Shown here: positions 50,815 to 60,103 of the stretch, piece by piece | Layout: each line of letters starts with the position of its first letter | How positions within the stretch are numbered: the first letter of the stretch is position 1 | NCBI RefSeq assembly: GCF_014203155.1 | Contig: NZ_JACHIK010000006.1 | Coordinates: forward strand, 62,001-126,000 | Length of the DNA stretch: 64,000 bases | Source of the DNA: Shinella fusca | GTDB taxonomy: Bacteria; Pseudomonadota; Alphaproteobacteria; Rhizobiales; Rhizobiaceae | Direction: 5' to 3' | Notes under the pieces: model-generated | What the model was told of the DNA's origin: nothing | The model's database searches: none | The model's input: the letters and a program-made list of their open reading frames with translations, nothing else | Program-made: the position numbers and the translations under genes

Positions 50815-51075
50815 CTACGACCAGAACTGGTCGAGCCAGAGATTGAGCCGGTCGAAGCCGCGCGCGTTGATCGCGTAGACGCGCTTCGTGCCTTCCGCCT
50901 TCACGCTCACGAGATTGGAATCGAGCAGCGCCTTCAGGTGCTGCGAGACGGCCGGGCGGCTGATCGGCAGGCCCTGCGAAAGCTCGTTCACGGTGCGCGG
51001 GGCGCGGCGCAGCTCCTCCAGCAGGAACCTGCGGTTGGGATCGGCAATCGCAGCGAAGGGGTCCGGGTGCGCCAT
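50815..51075 (-). CDS. ArsR-type winged-helix regulator
   Basis: 86 residues, a minimal winged helix: FAAIADPNRRFLLEELRRAP, then TVNELSQGLPISRPAVSQHL (helix-turn-helix) and LVSVKAEGTKRVYAINARGF (wing). No metal-binding Cys pair is visible, so it is probably not a metal sensor. The downstream-strand neighbour is a TauE-type exporter on the same strand, which may be its target. No operator could be identified with confidence. Confidence 0.9.
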   Translation of the reverse strand: MAHPDPFAAIADPNRRFLLEELRRAPRTVNELSQGLPISRPAVSQHLKALLDSNLVSVKAEGTKRVYAINARGFDRLNLWLDQFWS

Positions 51076-51137
51076 GGCCGGACGCTAGGACAAACCCGCG
51101 GTTGCGGCAAGCCTTTTGTGCGGGTGCGAAGAGGCCG

Positions 51138-51908
51138 TCAGAAGAAGGCGAGCGCGCCGTCCCAGGCGAGCTTGAGGCCGGCGATGAAGGCCATGGCATA
51201 CATGAAGGGATAGAAGACATCCGGCTTCATGCGCTTGACGGCGAAGCCGCCGAAGGCCGTGGCGGCAATGGCGAGCGGCATGAGCGTGGCGGAGATCGCG
51301 AGGTTTTCCGTATCGAGCTGGCCGAGGGCGAAATAGGGGCCGAGCTTGATGAAATTGAGGATCGCGAAGAAGCGCACGGCCGCGCCGGTATACTCGCGCG
51401 GCGGCAGCGCCAGCGGCAGGGCGTAGACCTGGAAGGGCGCGCCCCCGGCATGGGCGACGAAGCTGCCGTAGCCCGAAAGCGTGCCGAAGAGGGCGGCCGG
51501 CAGCAGCCGGTGGGTCTTGGCCTGCAGCACATGGCCGTGGCGCGCCCGCCAGCCGATGTAGAAATAGCGCAATGCGAACAGCACGGTGATGACGCCGATG
51601 ATGAGCCGCAGCGCATCGCGCGGCACGGAGGCCGAGGTCGCCCAGCCGATGGCGATGCCGGCGAGGGCGCCGGGCAGCAGCATCTTCAGGAGCGTGCGGT
51701 CGTTGTGGTGGCGCCAGGTCCAGAGCGCGACGCCGTCCATCACGACGAGGATCGGCAGCAGGATGGCGGCCGCCTGCACGGGCGGCACGGCCATGGCCAG
51801 CAGCGGCACGCCCATGAGGGCGAGGGCTTCCCCCATGCCGCCCTTCGTCAGCCCGACGAGGAGGACGGCGGGGATGGCGGCATAGTAGACGGAGGGGTCG
51901 ATGGACAT
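51138..51908 (-). CDS. TauE/SafE-family sulfite/organosulfur exporter
   Basis: 256 residues, eight predicted membrane segments. Family features: PAVLLVGLTKGGMGEALALM near the start, MLLPGALAGIAIGW in the middle, GTLSGYGSFVAHAGGAPFQV (the conserved second-half motif) and VRFFAILNFIKLGPYF. It exports small anions such as sulfite or sulfoacetate in characterised relatives; the substrate here is unknown. Located 62 bp upstream of the ArsR regulator on the same strand. Confidence 0.9.
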   Translation of the reverse strand: MSIDPSVYYAAIPAVLLVGLTKGGMGEALALMGVPLLAMAVPPVQAAAILLPILVVMDGVALWTWRHHNDRTLLKMLLPGALAGIAIGWATSASVPRDALRLIIGVITVLFALRYFYIGWRARHGHVLQAKTHRLLPAALFGTLSGYGSFVAHAGGAPFQVYALPLALPPREYTGAAVRFFAILNFIKLGPYFALGQLDTENLAISATLMPLAIAATAFGGFAVKRMKPDVFYPFMYAMAFIAGLKLAWDGALAFF

Positions 51909-52002
51909 GGAAGGCGGTTGATCCTGTTCGTCCTTCCGTCTATCCGCTTTGATCTGTTATGACGAGCCCTGAACATTTGCAATCCGAGGGAAGTACCCAT
52001 CC

Positions 52003-52656
52003 ATGTCCGATGCCGAGAAACGCTGCCGCCTGGTGCTGATCCTTCCCGAGGGCGAGGACCTTGCCGCGCGCGCGGCGATGCTGGAAGGAGCGCTCAGGGG
52101 CGGGGACGTCGCCTCGGTGATCCTGCCGCAATACGGGCTCGACGACGGCCAGTTCCAGAAACATGCCGAGGCGCTAGTGGCGATCGTGCAGCAGGCGGGC
52201 GCGGCGGCGCTCGTTGCCGGCGACACGCGCGTTGCCGGCCGCGCCAAGGCCGACGGCATCCATGTGACGGGCGGGCTGGAAGAGCTTGCCGAGGCGGTGG
52301 AGAAGTTCACGCCCAAGCTCATCGTCGGCGGCGGCAACGCGACCGACCGCCACAAGGCGCTGGAGGTCGGCGAGGTGCAGCCCGATTACGTCTTCTTCGG
52401 CAAGATCGGCGGCGACATCAAGCCGGAGGCGCATCCCAAGAACCTTGCGCTCGCCGAATGGTGGGCCTCGATGATCGAGATCCCGTGCATCGTGCTCGGC
52501 GGCACGGATCCGCAGTCCGCGCTTGCCGTTGCCGAGAGCGGCGCGGAGTTCGTGGCGCTCGACAAGGCGGTCTTCGCCGATCCCGCGCAGGCGCCCCATG
52601 TGGTCGCCGCCGTCAATGCGCTGCTTGACGAAAAAGCGCCACGGTTTGGGCAATAG
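52003..52656 (+). CDS. Thiamine-phosphate synthase (ThiE/TenI) family protein
   Basis: 217 residues, TIM-barrel. LVLILPEGEDLAARAAMLEG, GDTRVAGRAKADGIHV, VGGGNATDRHKALEVGEVQP-type segments (VGGGNATDRHKALEVGE), PDYVFFGKIGGDIKPEAHPK and IPCIVLGGTDPQSALAVAES correspond to ThiE motifs. The usual HLGQxD at the pyrophosphate site is replaced by IHVTGG, so this is a divergent paralogue rather than a certain ThiE. Followed 9 bp later by a Sel1-repeat gene. Confidence 0.85.
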   Translation: MSDAEKRCRLVLILPEGEDLAARAAMLEGALRGGDVASVILPQYGLDDGQFQKHAEALVAIVQQAGAAALVAGDTRVAGRAKADGIHVTGGLEELAEAVEKFTPKLIVGGGNATDRHKALEVGEVQPDYVFFGKIGGDIKPEAHPKNLALAEWWASMIEIPCIVLGGTDPQSALAVAESGAEFVALDKAVFADPAQAPHVVAAVNALLDEKAPRFGQ

Positions 52657-52665
52657 TAGGCAGCC

Positions 52666-53787
52666 ATGAAGAGGGCAGTCCTTTCGCATGCTTGCCGTAT
52701 CGCGCTGTTGGCGGGTCTCGCCGCGGCTGCGCCCGCCCTTGCCCAGACGGTGAAGAAGGGGCCGGCCGTCACCGCGGACACGGCCGCGACCGCCGAGGAT
52801 ACGGCAAAGGACGCGCAGCCCGCCGCGACCGAGGCGACGGCCGGGGAGGCCGGCAAGGACACGCCGGCCGTGGAACCTTCCGGCGGCCTCACGGTGCTGG
52901 AGCGCATGGGCGCCGACCTGCCGGACCTTCCCAAGGAAAAGCCGTTCACCGGCAAGATCGACGAGGCTTACGGCGCCTTCCAGCGCGGCCGTTATCTCAC
53001 GGCGATGGACCTTGCCCTGCCGCGTGCCCAACTCGGCGATCCGGCGGCCCAGACGCTCGTCGCGGAAATCCTCGACCGCGGCCTCGGCGTCAAGCGCGAC
53101 CGCGACCAGGCGATGTTCTGGTACGAGCAGGCGGCCAACGGGGGCGACCCCACCGGCATGTTCAAGTATGCCGTTCTCCTCATGGAGCATTCGCGCTCCA
53201 AGGAGGACCGCAAGAAGGCCGACGAACTGATGAAGAAGTCGGCCGACCTCGGCAATGCCTCGGCGCAGTTCAACTATGCGCAGGTGCTGGTGGCCGACAA
53301 TCCGGGCGACAAGGGCCTGCGCGCGGCGCTGCCCTACTACGAGAAATCCGCCGAGCAGGGCATCGCGGATGCGCAATACGCGCTCTCGCAGATCTACCTC
53401 AACCTGAAGGACCTGCCGGAGGAGAAGACGAAGCGGGCGCGCGAATGGCTGCTGCGCGCCGCAAGGGCCGGCTACGACACCGCCCAGCTCGACCTCGGCA
53501 TGTGGCTGGTGAACGGCACGGCTGGCGAGCGCGACTACGAGGCCGGCTTCAACTGGATGAAGCGCGCGGCCGAGGGCGGCAACGCCGTCGCCCAGAGCAA
53601 GCTCGCCCAGCTCTACATCCACGCCATCGGCACCAAGTCCGATCCGATCCAGGCGGCGAAATGGTTCGTTCTCGCCCGCCGCGCGGGCCTCAACGACCCC
53701 TCGCTGGAGGATTTCTACCTCGGCCTTACCGAAGCCCAGCAGAAGGCGGCGATCGACGCGGCGAACAAGTACCGCTCGGGGTCGTGA
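52666..53787 (+). CDS. Sel1-repeat exported protein
   Basis: 373 residues. Signal peptide to about AAPALA-QTVK; an Ala/Thr/Glu-rich disordered segment (about 30-75); then six or seven Sel1 repeats (about 105-345: AYGAFQRGRYLTAMDLALPR, AMFWYEQAANGGDPTGMFKY, GFNWMKRAAEGGNAVAQSKL, AAKWFVLARRAGLNDPSL). Sel1 proteins scaffold complexes; in rhizobia the periplasmic ExoR is a known relative, but this protein is longer and not ExoR by eye. It may share a transcript with the ThiE-like gene. Confidence 0.9.
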   Translation: MKRAVLSHACRIALLAGLAAAAPALAQTVKKGPAVTADTAATAEDTAKDAQPAATEATAGEAGKDTPAVEPSGGLTVLERMGADLPDLPKEKPFTGKIDEAYGAFQRGRYLTAMDLALPRAQLGDPAAQTLVAEILDRGLGVKRDRDQAMFWYEQAANGGDPTGMFKYAVLLMEHSRSKEDRKKADELMKKSADLGNASAQFNYAQVLVADNPGDKGLRAALPYYEKSAEQGIADAQYALSQIYLNLKDLPEEKTKRAREWLLRAARAGYDTAQLDLGMWLVNGTAGERDYEAGFNWMKRAAEGGNAVAQSKLAQLYIHAIGTKSDPIQAAKWFVLARRAGLNDPSLEDFYLGLTEAQQKAAIDAANKYRSGS

Positions 53788-53798
53788 CACTTCCCCGC

Positions 53799-53886
53799 CG
53801 TCATCCTCGGGCTTGACCCGAGGATCCACCCTGCAAGCGCGGACGTGCCGTGAGGATGGATGGTCGGGTCAAGCCCGACCATGACG
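53799..53886. repeat. Dispersed inverted-repeat element, family D, copy 3
   Basis: CGTCATCCTCGGGCTTGACC with its complement GGATC, then GATGGTCGGGTCAAGCCCGA ending CCATGACG. Immediately after the Sel1 gene, before the 6S RNA terminator region (GCCCG/CGGGC stem at 53950-53975). Confidence 0.85.
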
Positions 53887-53994
53887 AAGGAGAGGGGGGG
53901 GGGAAGGCACGCCGGCTTCGGCAGTCGCCCGCAATTGGGCAGGGACTGTACCGGAAAATCGCCCGAGGCCGGGCTCTCACGCCAGATCTGAAGA

Positions 53995-54155
53995 AGTACG
54001 ATCCGCGACGACCGATGGAGATTTACGATCCTGGGTGCCTACAAACGTAGGTGGGCACCGTGTGACCAAGCCCACGGGCCGGGTCAGGGACAGCTCCCTT
54101 TGGATCGAGTATGGCCCCAGGGATTGTGGTTCCTGTCGGGAAGCGCAGACCGCAT
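53995..54155 (-). ncRNA. ssrS: 6S RNA
   Basis: About 160 nt, leftward, directly downstream of zapA, the conserved zapA-ssrS neighbourhood. The conserved tracts GCGGTCTGCGCTTCCCGACA, ACCACAATCCCTGGGGCCAT, GGGAGCTGTCCCTGA, GTGGGCTTGGTCACACGGTG and CCACCTACGTTTGTAGGC are those of rhizobial 6S RNA. They form the closing stem, the open bubble and the terminal loop that mimics an open promoter for sigma-70 polymerase. End positions are estimates; the -10 box CTATAT lies at 54166-54161. Confidence 0.9.
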
Positions 54156-54160
54156 CCGAC

Positions 54161-54197
54161 ATATAGGATGAAAGCGGCGCTTTCGCCAGTGGCGAAA
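54161..54197 (-). promoter_or_regulatory. 6S RNA promoter with palindrome over the -35 region
   Basis: Leftward -10 CTATAT (54166-54161). Upstream, a perfect palindrome TTTCGCCA-C-TGGCGAAA (54197-54181) covers the place of the -35 box and could be a repressor or activator site. Without a U tract it is not a zapA terminator. Confidence 0.6.
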
Positions 54198-54219
54198 TGC
54201 GCAGAAGCAAAGCCCCGGG

Positions 54220-54591
54220 TCAGTTGACGGGCGGCTTGCCGTTGAGCTTGGCCGCCATGCCCTGGATCTGGCCGGTGAGCTCGGTCAGCGCAAGCGCGAT
54301 CGCCTCCTCGTTGCGCGAGACCTCGCTCATCACGCCCTCGCGGCCCTTGCGCAGTTCCTCGGTTTCCTTTTCCAGCCTGGCAAGGCGTCGGGTGACCTCG
54401 TTCAGCTCGTCCATCACCATGATGCCGGCCATGACGGTGATGCGCAGGTCCCCGATCTCGCCGAACTGGCTTTTCAGGTGCCCGACATAGCGGTCGAAGC
54501 CGGCGGCCAGCTCCTCCAGATGGCCCTCCTGGCCCTCTTCGCATGCCATGCGATAGGCCTTGCCATCGATCTGTACGGTCACCTGTGCCAT
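54220..54591 (-). CDS. zapA: Cell-division protein ZapA
   Basis: 123 residues. Short N-terminal ZapA fold (MAQVTVQIDGKAYRMACEEG, LAAGFDRYVGHLKSQFG, LRITVMAGIMVMDEL) and a C-terminal coiled coil (RRLARLEKETEELRKGREGV). ZapA bundles FtsZ filaments at the Z ring. It lies 33 bp after a DUF4164 gene on the same strand and just upstream of 6S RNA, the widespread zapA-ssrS arrangement. Confidence 0.95.
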   Translation of the reverse strand: MAQVTVQIDGKAYRMACEEGQEGHLEELAAGFDRYVGHLKSQFGEIGDLRITVMAGIMVMDELNEVTRRLARLEKETEELRKGREGVMSEVSRNEEAIALALTELTGQIQGMAAKLNGKPPVN

Positions 54592-54624
54592 GCGGGAATG
54601 TCCTGATTGCGGAGAATGCGGCGG

Positions 54625-54897
54625 TTAACGGTCGAGCACGGCCCGGATCGTCTCCATGGCGGTGACGAGCCGCCGGGAGACCTCGCGGTTGACCTCCTCC
54701 AGGCGGTTGGCGCGGAATTCGGACTGGTCGAGTTCCTGAGCGAGCCGCGAACGGTCGGCATTGACGCGCCGCACCTCGCCTTCCACCTCGCCGTGCTCGC
54801 GTTCCCGGTCGAAGCGCATGTCGAGCGCGTTGTCGAGGCTCGCTATCGCCCTGCGAAGCTCCTCGATCGCCGCCCTGACTGTTTCCCCGTTCGTCAT
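54625..54897 (-). CDS. DUF4164 coiled-coil protein
   Basis: 90 residues from ATG 54897 (MTNGETVRAAIEELRRAIAS), with GAAGG upstream; the frame is open to 54972. The whole protein is a charged coiled coil (DREREHGEVEGEVRRVNADR, LDQSEFRANRLEEVNREVSR). DUF4164 proteins typically precede zapA in alphaproteobacteria and may be ZapB-like Z-ring factors (inference from location and shape). Divergent from tkt. Confidence 0.9.
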   Translation of the reverse strand: MTNGETVRAAIEELRRAIASLDNALDMRFDREREHGEVEGEVRRVNADRSRLAQELDQSEFRANRLEEVNREVSRRLVTAMETIRAVLDR

Positions 54898-55225
54898 AAA
54901 GCCTTCACCGGCATACTCAAATACGCGAATCGCCGCCGCCAGCGCCGGTTCCTTTCGATTGACAGTATTCAACTGCTGCCCCGAGCGTCAACAGCGCGGC
55001 GAGGCGGGCCTGAAAAGCCGCTGTGGATCAGCCGTGCGCAAGGCGGAAAAGGGCTTCGCGCGCACCCCTGCCGGACGGCCCGGAAAAGTCGCCGCCAGCG
55101 GCGCTCAAGTGCCGCAGGAACGGCCGAATTCGTTGACTTAGACGGGTGACCTGCTATGTGTCAGCCGCTTCCAACCGATACCCGAGCGGCGTCGGCCCTG
55201 ACACCCCGAAGAATACGGAACAGTC

Positions 55226-57208
55226 ATGATCTCTCGCGAAAAACACGACCGGATGGCGAATGCAATTCGCTTCCTTTCCATGGATGCCGTGGAGAAGGCG
55301 AACTCCGGCCATCCCGGCCTGCCCATGGGCGCAGCAGACATCGCAACGGTTCTCTTCACCCGCTTCCTCTCCTTCGATCCGAAGAACCCCTCCTGGCCGA
55401 ACCGCGACCGCTTCGTGCTGTCGGCCGGCCACGGTTCGATGCTGCTCTATTCGCTCCTCTACCTCACGGGCTACGAGGACATCACGATCGACGAGATCAA
55501 GAATTTTCGCCAGCTCGGCTCGCGCACGGCCGGCCATCCCGAATACGGCCACGCCGCCGGCATCGAGACGACGACCGGCCCGCTCGGCCAGGGCATCGCC
55601 AATTCCGTCGGCATGGCGATTGCCGAGCGCAAGCTGCGCGAGGAATTCGGCTCCGACCTCATCGAGCACTATACCTATGCGCTCGTCGGCGACGGCTGCC
55701 TCATGGAAGGCATCAGCCAGGAAGCCATCTCGCTCGCCGGCCACCTGAAGCTCAACAAGCTGATCGTGTTCTGGGACGACAACAACATCTCCATCGACGG
55801 CCCGATCTCGATTGCCGACTCGACCGACCAGCACGCCCGCTTCCGCGCCAGCCAGTGGCACACGATCGCCGTCGACGGCCATGATCCGGACGCCATCGCC
55901 GCCGCCATCGAGGAAGCGCAGAAGTCCGACAAGCCGACCATGATCGCCTGCAAGACGACCATCGGCTTCGGCGCGCCGAACAAGGCCGGCACGCACAAGG
56001 TCCACGGCTCGCCGCTCGGTGCGGAAGAAATCGCCGCCACACGCAAGGCGCTGAACTGGGAAGCGGAACCCTTCGTCGTTCCCTCCGACGTGCTCGACGC
56101 CTGGCGTCTCGCCGGCCTTCGCGCCACCAAGGCCGAGAAGGAATGGGGCGCGCGCCTCGAAAAGACGGAAGCCGGCAAGAAGGCCGAGTTCATCCGCCGC
56201 TTTGCCGGCGAGCTGGAAGGCAGCCTCGAGCCGGCAATCGCCGCCTACAAGCAGAAGCTCGCCGAGACGAAGCCGAACCCGGCCACCCGCAAGGCCTCGG
56301 AAGACGCGCTGGAAGTCATCAACGGCGTTCTTTCCGAAACCATCGGCGGCTCGGCCGACCTCACCGGCTCCAACAACACCAAGACCAGCCAGACGAAGTC
56401 GATCACCCCGAACGATTTCTCCGGCCGCTACCTCCACTACGGCGTGCGCGAGCACGGCATGGCGGCGGCGATGAACGGGATCGCGCTGCATGGCGGCCTC
56501 ATCCCCTATTCCGGCGGCTTCCTGATCTTCTCGGACTACTGCCGTCCGTCGATCCGCCTCGCGGCCCTGATGGGCATCCGCGTCATCCATGTGCTGACGC
56601 ACGATTCCATCGGCCTTGGCGAAGACGGCCCGACCCACCAGCCGGTCGAGCAGCTTGCGGCGCTGCGCGCCATCCCGAACCTCCTCGTCTTCCGCCCGGC
56701 CGACGCCACGGAGACGGTGGAGTGCTGGCAGCTCGCGCTCGAAAGCCATAACCGCCCGTCGGCCCTGGCGCTCACCCGCCAGAACCTGATGCCGGTTCGC
56801 CTGGAATACGAGGAAGAGAACCTGTGCGCCCGCGGCGCCTACGATCTCGTCTCGGCCAGCGACGCGCAGGTGACGATCTTCGCCTCCGGCTCGGAAGTCG
56901 AGATCGCCGTCAAGGCGCAGCAGACGCTGTCGGCCAAGGGCATTTCCACCCGCGTCGTCTCCGTGCCCTGCGTCGAGCTCTTCGCCGAGCAGCCGGAAGC
57001 CTACCAGCAGGCGGTCATCGGCAATTCGCCGGTCAAGATCGCCGTCGAGGCCGCCATCCGCCAGGGCTGGGACCACCTCATCGGCTCGGACGGCATCTTC
57101 ATCGGCATGTCCTCCTTCGGCGCGTCCGGCCCCTACAAGGAGCTGTACAAGCACTTCGGCATCACGCCGGAGGCCGTCGTCGCCGCGGCGGAAGCCAAGC
57201 TTTCCTGA
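55226..57208 (+). CDS. tkt: Transketolase
   Basis: 660 residues. Thiamine-diphosphate enzyme of the pentose-phosphate pathway that moves two-carbon units. N-terminal ThDP motif [20 protein letters not shown] with later N-type ligands (GDG...FWDDNN), [18 protein letters not shown] ([20 protein letters not shown]), catalytic His cluster at the start ([10 protein letters not shown]), FAVREHG equivalent [16 protein letters not shown], and [20 protein letters not shown]. First gene of tkt-gap-pgk. Confidence 0.97.
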   Translation: MISREKHDRMANAIRFLSMDAVEKANSGHPGLPMGAADIATVLFTRFLSFDPKNPSWPNRDRFVLSAGHGSMLLYSLLYLTGYEDITIDEIKNFRQLGSRTAGHPEYGHAAGIETTTGPLGQGIANSVGMAIAERKLREEFGSDLIEHYTYALVGDGCLMEGISQEAISLAGHLKLNKLIVFWDDNNISIDGPISIADSTDQHARFRASQWHTIAVDGHDPDAIAAAIEEAQKSDKPTMIACKTTIGFGAPNKAGTHKVHGSPLGAEEIAATRKALNWEAEPFVVPSDVLDAWRLAGLRATKAEKEWGARLEKTEAGKKAEFIRRFAGELEGSLEPAIAAYKQKLAETKPNPATRKASEDALEVINGVLSETIGGSADLTGSNNTKTSQTKSITPNDFSGRYLHYGVREHGMAAAMNGIALHGGLIPYSGGFLIFSDYCRPSIRLAALMGIRVIHVLTHDSIGLGEDGPTHQPVEQLAALRAIPNLLVFRPADATETVECWQLALESHNRPSALALTRQNLMPVRLEYEEENLCARGAYDLVSASDAQVTIFASGSEVEIAVKAQQTLSAKGISTRVVSVPCVELFAEQPEAYQQAVIGNSPVKIAVEAAIRQGWDHLIGSDGIFIGMSSFGASGPYKELYKHFGITPEAVVAAAEAKLS

Positions 57209-57274
57209 TTGCCGCGGGCGCGGTTTCCCGCCGCGCCTGCCCGCCACCCTTTTACTGACAGGGAGAAACCCGAA

Positions 57275-58276
57275 ATGACTGTTAAAGTTGCCATCAACGG
57301 CTTCGGCCGCATCGGCCGCAACGTGCTGCGCGCCATCATCGAATCCGGCCGCACCGACATCGAAGTCGTCGCCATCAACGACCTCGGCCCGGTCGAGACG
57401 AACGCGCACCTGCTGCGCTACGATTCCGTTCACGGCAAGTTCCCCGGCACCGTCACCGTTTCCGGCGACACGATCGACGCCGGCCGCGGCCCGATGCGCG
57501 TCACCGCGATCCGCGACCCGAAGGAACTGCCCTGGGGCGACGTCGACATCGCGCTGGAATGCACCGGCCTCTTCACCACGAAGGAAAAGGCTTCCGCCCA
57601 CCTTGCCAACGGCTCCAAGCGCGTCATCGTCTCGGCCCCGTGCGACGGCGCCGACAAGACCATCGTCTTCGGCGTCAACCACAACACGCTGACCAAGGAC
57701 GACCTCGTCATCTCGAACGCGTCCTGCACGACGAACTGCCTTGCGCCGGTCGCCTATGTCCTCGACAAGGCCTTCGGCATCGAGAAGGGCTACATGACGA
57801 CGGTTCACTCCTACACGGGTGACCAGCCGACGCTCGACACCATGCACAAGGACCTCTACCGCGCCCGCGCGGCCGCCCTTTCCATGATCCCGACCTCGAC
57901 GGGCGCCGCCAAGGCCGTCGGCCTCGTGCTGCCGCAGCTCAAGGGCAAGCTCGACGGCTCGGCCATCCGCGTGCCGACCCCGAACGTCTCGGTCGTCGAC
58001 CTGAAGTTCGTGCCGAAGCGCAACGTCACGGCCGAGGAAGTCAACGCCGCCGTCAAGGCCGCCGCCGAAGGCGAGCTGAAGGGCATCCTCGACTACGTCA
58101 CGGGCCCGCTCGTCTCTGTCGACTTCAACCACGACAGCAACTCCTCGAACTTCGCCGCCGACCAGACCAAGGTCCTCGACGGCAACCTCGTGCGTATCCT
58201 CTCCTGGTACGACAACGAATGGGGCTTCTCGAACCGTATGTCCGACACGGCCGTCGCGCTCGGCAAGCTGATCTGA
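57275..58276 (+). CDS. gap: Glyceraldehyde-3-phosphate dehydrogenase
   Basis: 333 residues. NAD-binding [17 protein letters not shown] at the N-terminus, catalytic Cys in [13 protein letters not shown], catalytic His in [10 protein letters not shown], and [12 protein letters not shown] near the end. Asn-Asp after beta-2 (VAINDLG) indicates NAD preference. It oxidises G3P in glycolysis or reduces BPG in gluconeogenesis. ATG 57275 has GGGAGAAA upstream. A 154-bp hairpin repeat separates it from pgk. Confidence 0.97.
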   Translation: MTVKVAINGFGRIGRNVLRAIIESGRTDIEVVAINDLGPVETNAHLLRYDSVHGKFPGTVTVSGDTIDAGRGPMRVTAIRDPKELPWGDVDIALECTGLFTTKEKASAHLANGSKRVIVSAPCDGADKTIVFGVNHNTLTKDDLVISNASCTTNCLAPVAYVLDKAFGIEKGYMTTVHSYTGDQPTLDTMHKDLYRARAAALSMIPTSTGAAKAVGLVLPQLKGKLDGSAIRVPTPNVSVVDLKFVPKRNVTAEEVNAAVKAAAEGELKGILDYVTGPLVSVDFNHDSNSSNFAADQTKVLDGNLVRILSWYDNEWGFSNRMSDTAVALGKLI

Positions 58277-58310
58277 TGAAATTGGTATGGCGCCCTTTCC
58301 GGGTGCCGTA

Positions 58311-58464
58311 CCCCCCTCTGCCCTGCCGGGCATCTCCCCCACAAGGGGGGAGATCGGCAGGCGGTAGACACCCTGTTCCGACAGCATCGTCGAATAGGAG
58401 CAAGGAGGGTGCCCCATCCGATCTCCCCCCTTGTGGGGGAGATGCCCGGCAGGGCAGAGGGGGG
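58311..58464. repeat. Long-hairpin repeat, family A, copy 2, between gap and pgk
   Basis: Perfect 47-bp inverted arms (58311-58357 and 58418-58464) around a 60-bp loop unlike that of copy 1. Arms share the outer 35 bp with copy 1 (CTGCCCTGCCGGGCATCTCC and flanks). The arm interior differs at a few bases (CACAAGGGGGGAGATCGG). In mRNA it would form a very stable hairpin and could separate gap and pgk expression. Confidence 0.95.
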
Positions 58465-58512
58465 TAGCTCCGGCTCCGTTCTCTCATTTTTCGCCCTTAC
58501 CGGAGCCGCGCC

Positions 58513-59712
58513 ATGACCTTCAAGACCCTCGACAACCTCACCGACATCGCCGGCAAGCGCGTGCTCGTCCGCGTCGATCTCAACGTGCCGGTGAAAGACG
58601 GCAAGGTCACCGATGCGACCCGTATCGAGCGCGTCGCGCCCACCATCGCGGAACTGTCGAAGAAGGGCGCCAAGGTCGTCCTGCTCGCCCATTTCGGCCG
58701 CCCGAAGGGTGAGGTCGTCGCCGACATGTCGCTGAAGCAGATACTTCCCGCCGTGAATGCCGTGCTCGGCACGAGCGTCCACTTCGCCTCCGACTGCATC
58801 GGCGAGGCGGCCGCTGCCGCCATCGCGTCCATGCAGAGCGGCGATATCCTGCTCCTCGAAAACACCCGCTTCCACAAGGGCGAGGAGAAGAACAACCCGG
58901 ACTTCACCGCCGCGCTTGCCGCCAACGGCGACATCTACGTCAACGACGCCTTCTCGGCCGCCCACCGCGCGCATTCCTCGACGGAAGGCCTTGCCCACCT
59001 GCTTCCGGCCTATGCCGGCCGCACCATGCAGGCCGAGCTCGAGGCGCTGGAAAAGGGCCTCGGCAATCCGGCCCGGCCGGTCGTCGCCATCGTCGGCGGC
59101 GCGAAGGTCTCCACCAAGATCGACCTTCTCATGAACCTCGTGAAGAAGGTCGACGCGCTGGTCATCGGCGGCGGCATGGCGAACACGTTCCTCGCCGCCC
59201 GCGGCACCAATGTCGGCAAGTCGCTCTGCGAGCACGACCTTGCCGATACTGCCAAGCAGATCATGATCGAGGCTGCGACGGCGACCTGCGCCATCGTGCT
59301 GCCGGAAGACGGCGTCGTCGCCCGCGAGTTCAAGGCGAATGCCGAGAACGAGGTGGTCGACGTCGACGCCATTCCGGCCGATGCCATGATGCTCGACGTC
59401 GGCCCGAAGACGGTGGAAGCCGTCAAGGACTGGATCTCGCGCGCGGCGACGCTCGTGTGGAACGGCCCGCTCGGCGCCTTCGAGATCGCGCCCTTCGACG
59501 CCGCCACGGTGGCCGCCGCAAAGCATGCCGCCGCGCGCACGAAGGAAGGCAAGCTCGTCTCCGTCGCCGGCGGCGGCGATACGGTCGCCGCCCTCAACCA
59601 TGCCGGGGTCGCGGACGATTTCACCTATGTCTCGACCGCGGGCGGCGCCTTCCTCGAATGGATGGAAGGCAAGCCCCTGCCGGGCGTCGACGTCCTCAAG
59701 CAGCAGAAATGA
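58513..59712 (+). CDS. pgk: Phosphoglycerate kinase
   Basis: 399 residues. [20 protein letters not shown] at the start, [10 protein letters not shown] (substrate His/Arg), [55 protein letters not shown] ([16 protein letters not shown]) and [17 protein letters not shown] with the nucleotide site [10 protein letters not shown]. Transfers phosphate from 1,3-bisphosphoglycerate to ADP. No class I fba follows it here, although in Sinorhizobium one does. Confidence 0.97.
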   Translation: MTFKTLDNLTDIAGKRVLVRVDLNVPVKDGKVTDATRIERVAPTIAELSKKGAKVVLLAHFGRPKGEVVADMSLKQILPAVNAVLGTSVHFASDCIGEAAAAAIASMQSGDILLLENTRFHKGEEKNNPDFTAALAANGDIYVNDAFSAAHRAHSSTEGLAHLLPAYAGRTMQAELEALEKGLGNPARPVVAIVGGAKVSTKIDLLMNLVKKVDALVIGGGMANTFLAARGTNVGKSLCEHDLADTAKQIMIEAATATCAIVLPEDGVVAREFKANAENEVVDVDAIPADAMMLDVGPKTVEAVKDWISRAATLVWNGPLGAFEIAPFDAATVAAAKHAAARTKEGKLVSVAGGGDTVAALNHAGVADDFTYVSTAGGAFLEWMEGKPLPGVDVLKQQK

Positions 59713-59788
59713 CGCCGGCCCCTTGCGCTTCGGCGTGGATCGCCTACATTCCTGTTTAACGTCAACGAACAGAAAGGAAGGTGATCCA

Positions 59789-59863
59789 ATGTCTAATGAG
59801 ATTTCGGTCTTGGCTTCGGGCATGGGAATTGTGGTGAACGAAACGAGGCAGCCCTCGTTCTGA
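59789..59863 (+). CDS. 24-residue micro-ORF with own terminator
   Basis: ATG 59789 with AAAGGAAGG at ideal distance, 24 codons, stop TGA at 59861. It reads MSNEISVLASGMGIVVNETR then QPSF. It is too short for family recognition. The transcript continues through three consecutive hairpins and ends at a terminator (59919-59945). Codon use is normal for the neighbourhood. No repeat of one amino acid is present, so a classical attenuation leader is unlikely. Could be a real small protein, a dual-function sRNA or a leader peptide. Confidence 0.55.
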   Translation: MSNEISVLASGMGIVVNETRQPSF

Positions 59864-59918
59864 TCCCCGCCTTCCTTCGGGCCGCAAGGCCCGGGTCCGC
59901 ACCGGACCAAACCTCATG

Positions 59919-59945
59919 GGGGCCACCTTCGGGTGGCCCTTTTGC
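59919..59945 (+). terminator. Intrinsic terminator of the micro-ORF transcript
   Basis: GGGCCACC-TTCG-GGTGGCCC followed by TTTTGCGTTT. Two further stems (GGGCC-GCAA-GGCCC at about 59879-59893 and GGTCCG-CAC-CGGACC at 59894-59908) stand between the micro-ORF stop and the terminator. Confidence 0.85.
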
Positions 59946-59974
59946 GTTTGTGGAAACAAGCCCTCCTTCTTCTC

Positions 59975-60055
59975 CGTCATGTTCGGGCTTGACCCGAGCA
60001 TCCATCCTCCGTCGTGCCGTGGCGGTGGATCCTCGGGTCAAGCCCGAGGATGACG
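59975..60055. repeat. Dispersed inverted-repeat element, family D, copy 4
   Basis: CGTCATGTTCGGGCTTGACC with its complement, then GATCCTCGGGTCAAGCCCGA ending GGATGACG. Confidence 0.85.
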
Positions 60056-60103
60056 ATGGGTGGGGGAGTGGCACACCGCTGCCAGTGTGCGCTGGAGGCC
60101 GCC

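Noticed and set aside
53940..53980. Small gene right of the family D element at 53799
   Set aside because: The open frame there has no ribosome-binding site and coincides with the 6S RNA terminator stem.
55154..58417. Leftward 1087-codon open frame opposite tkt and gap
   Set aside because: Antisense to two complete glycolytic/pentose genes, with composition typical of shadow frames.
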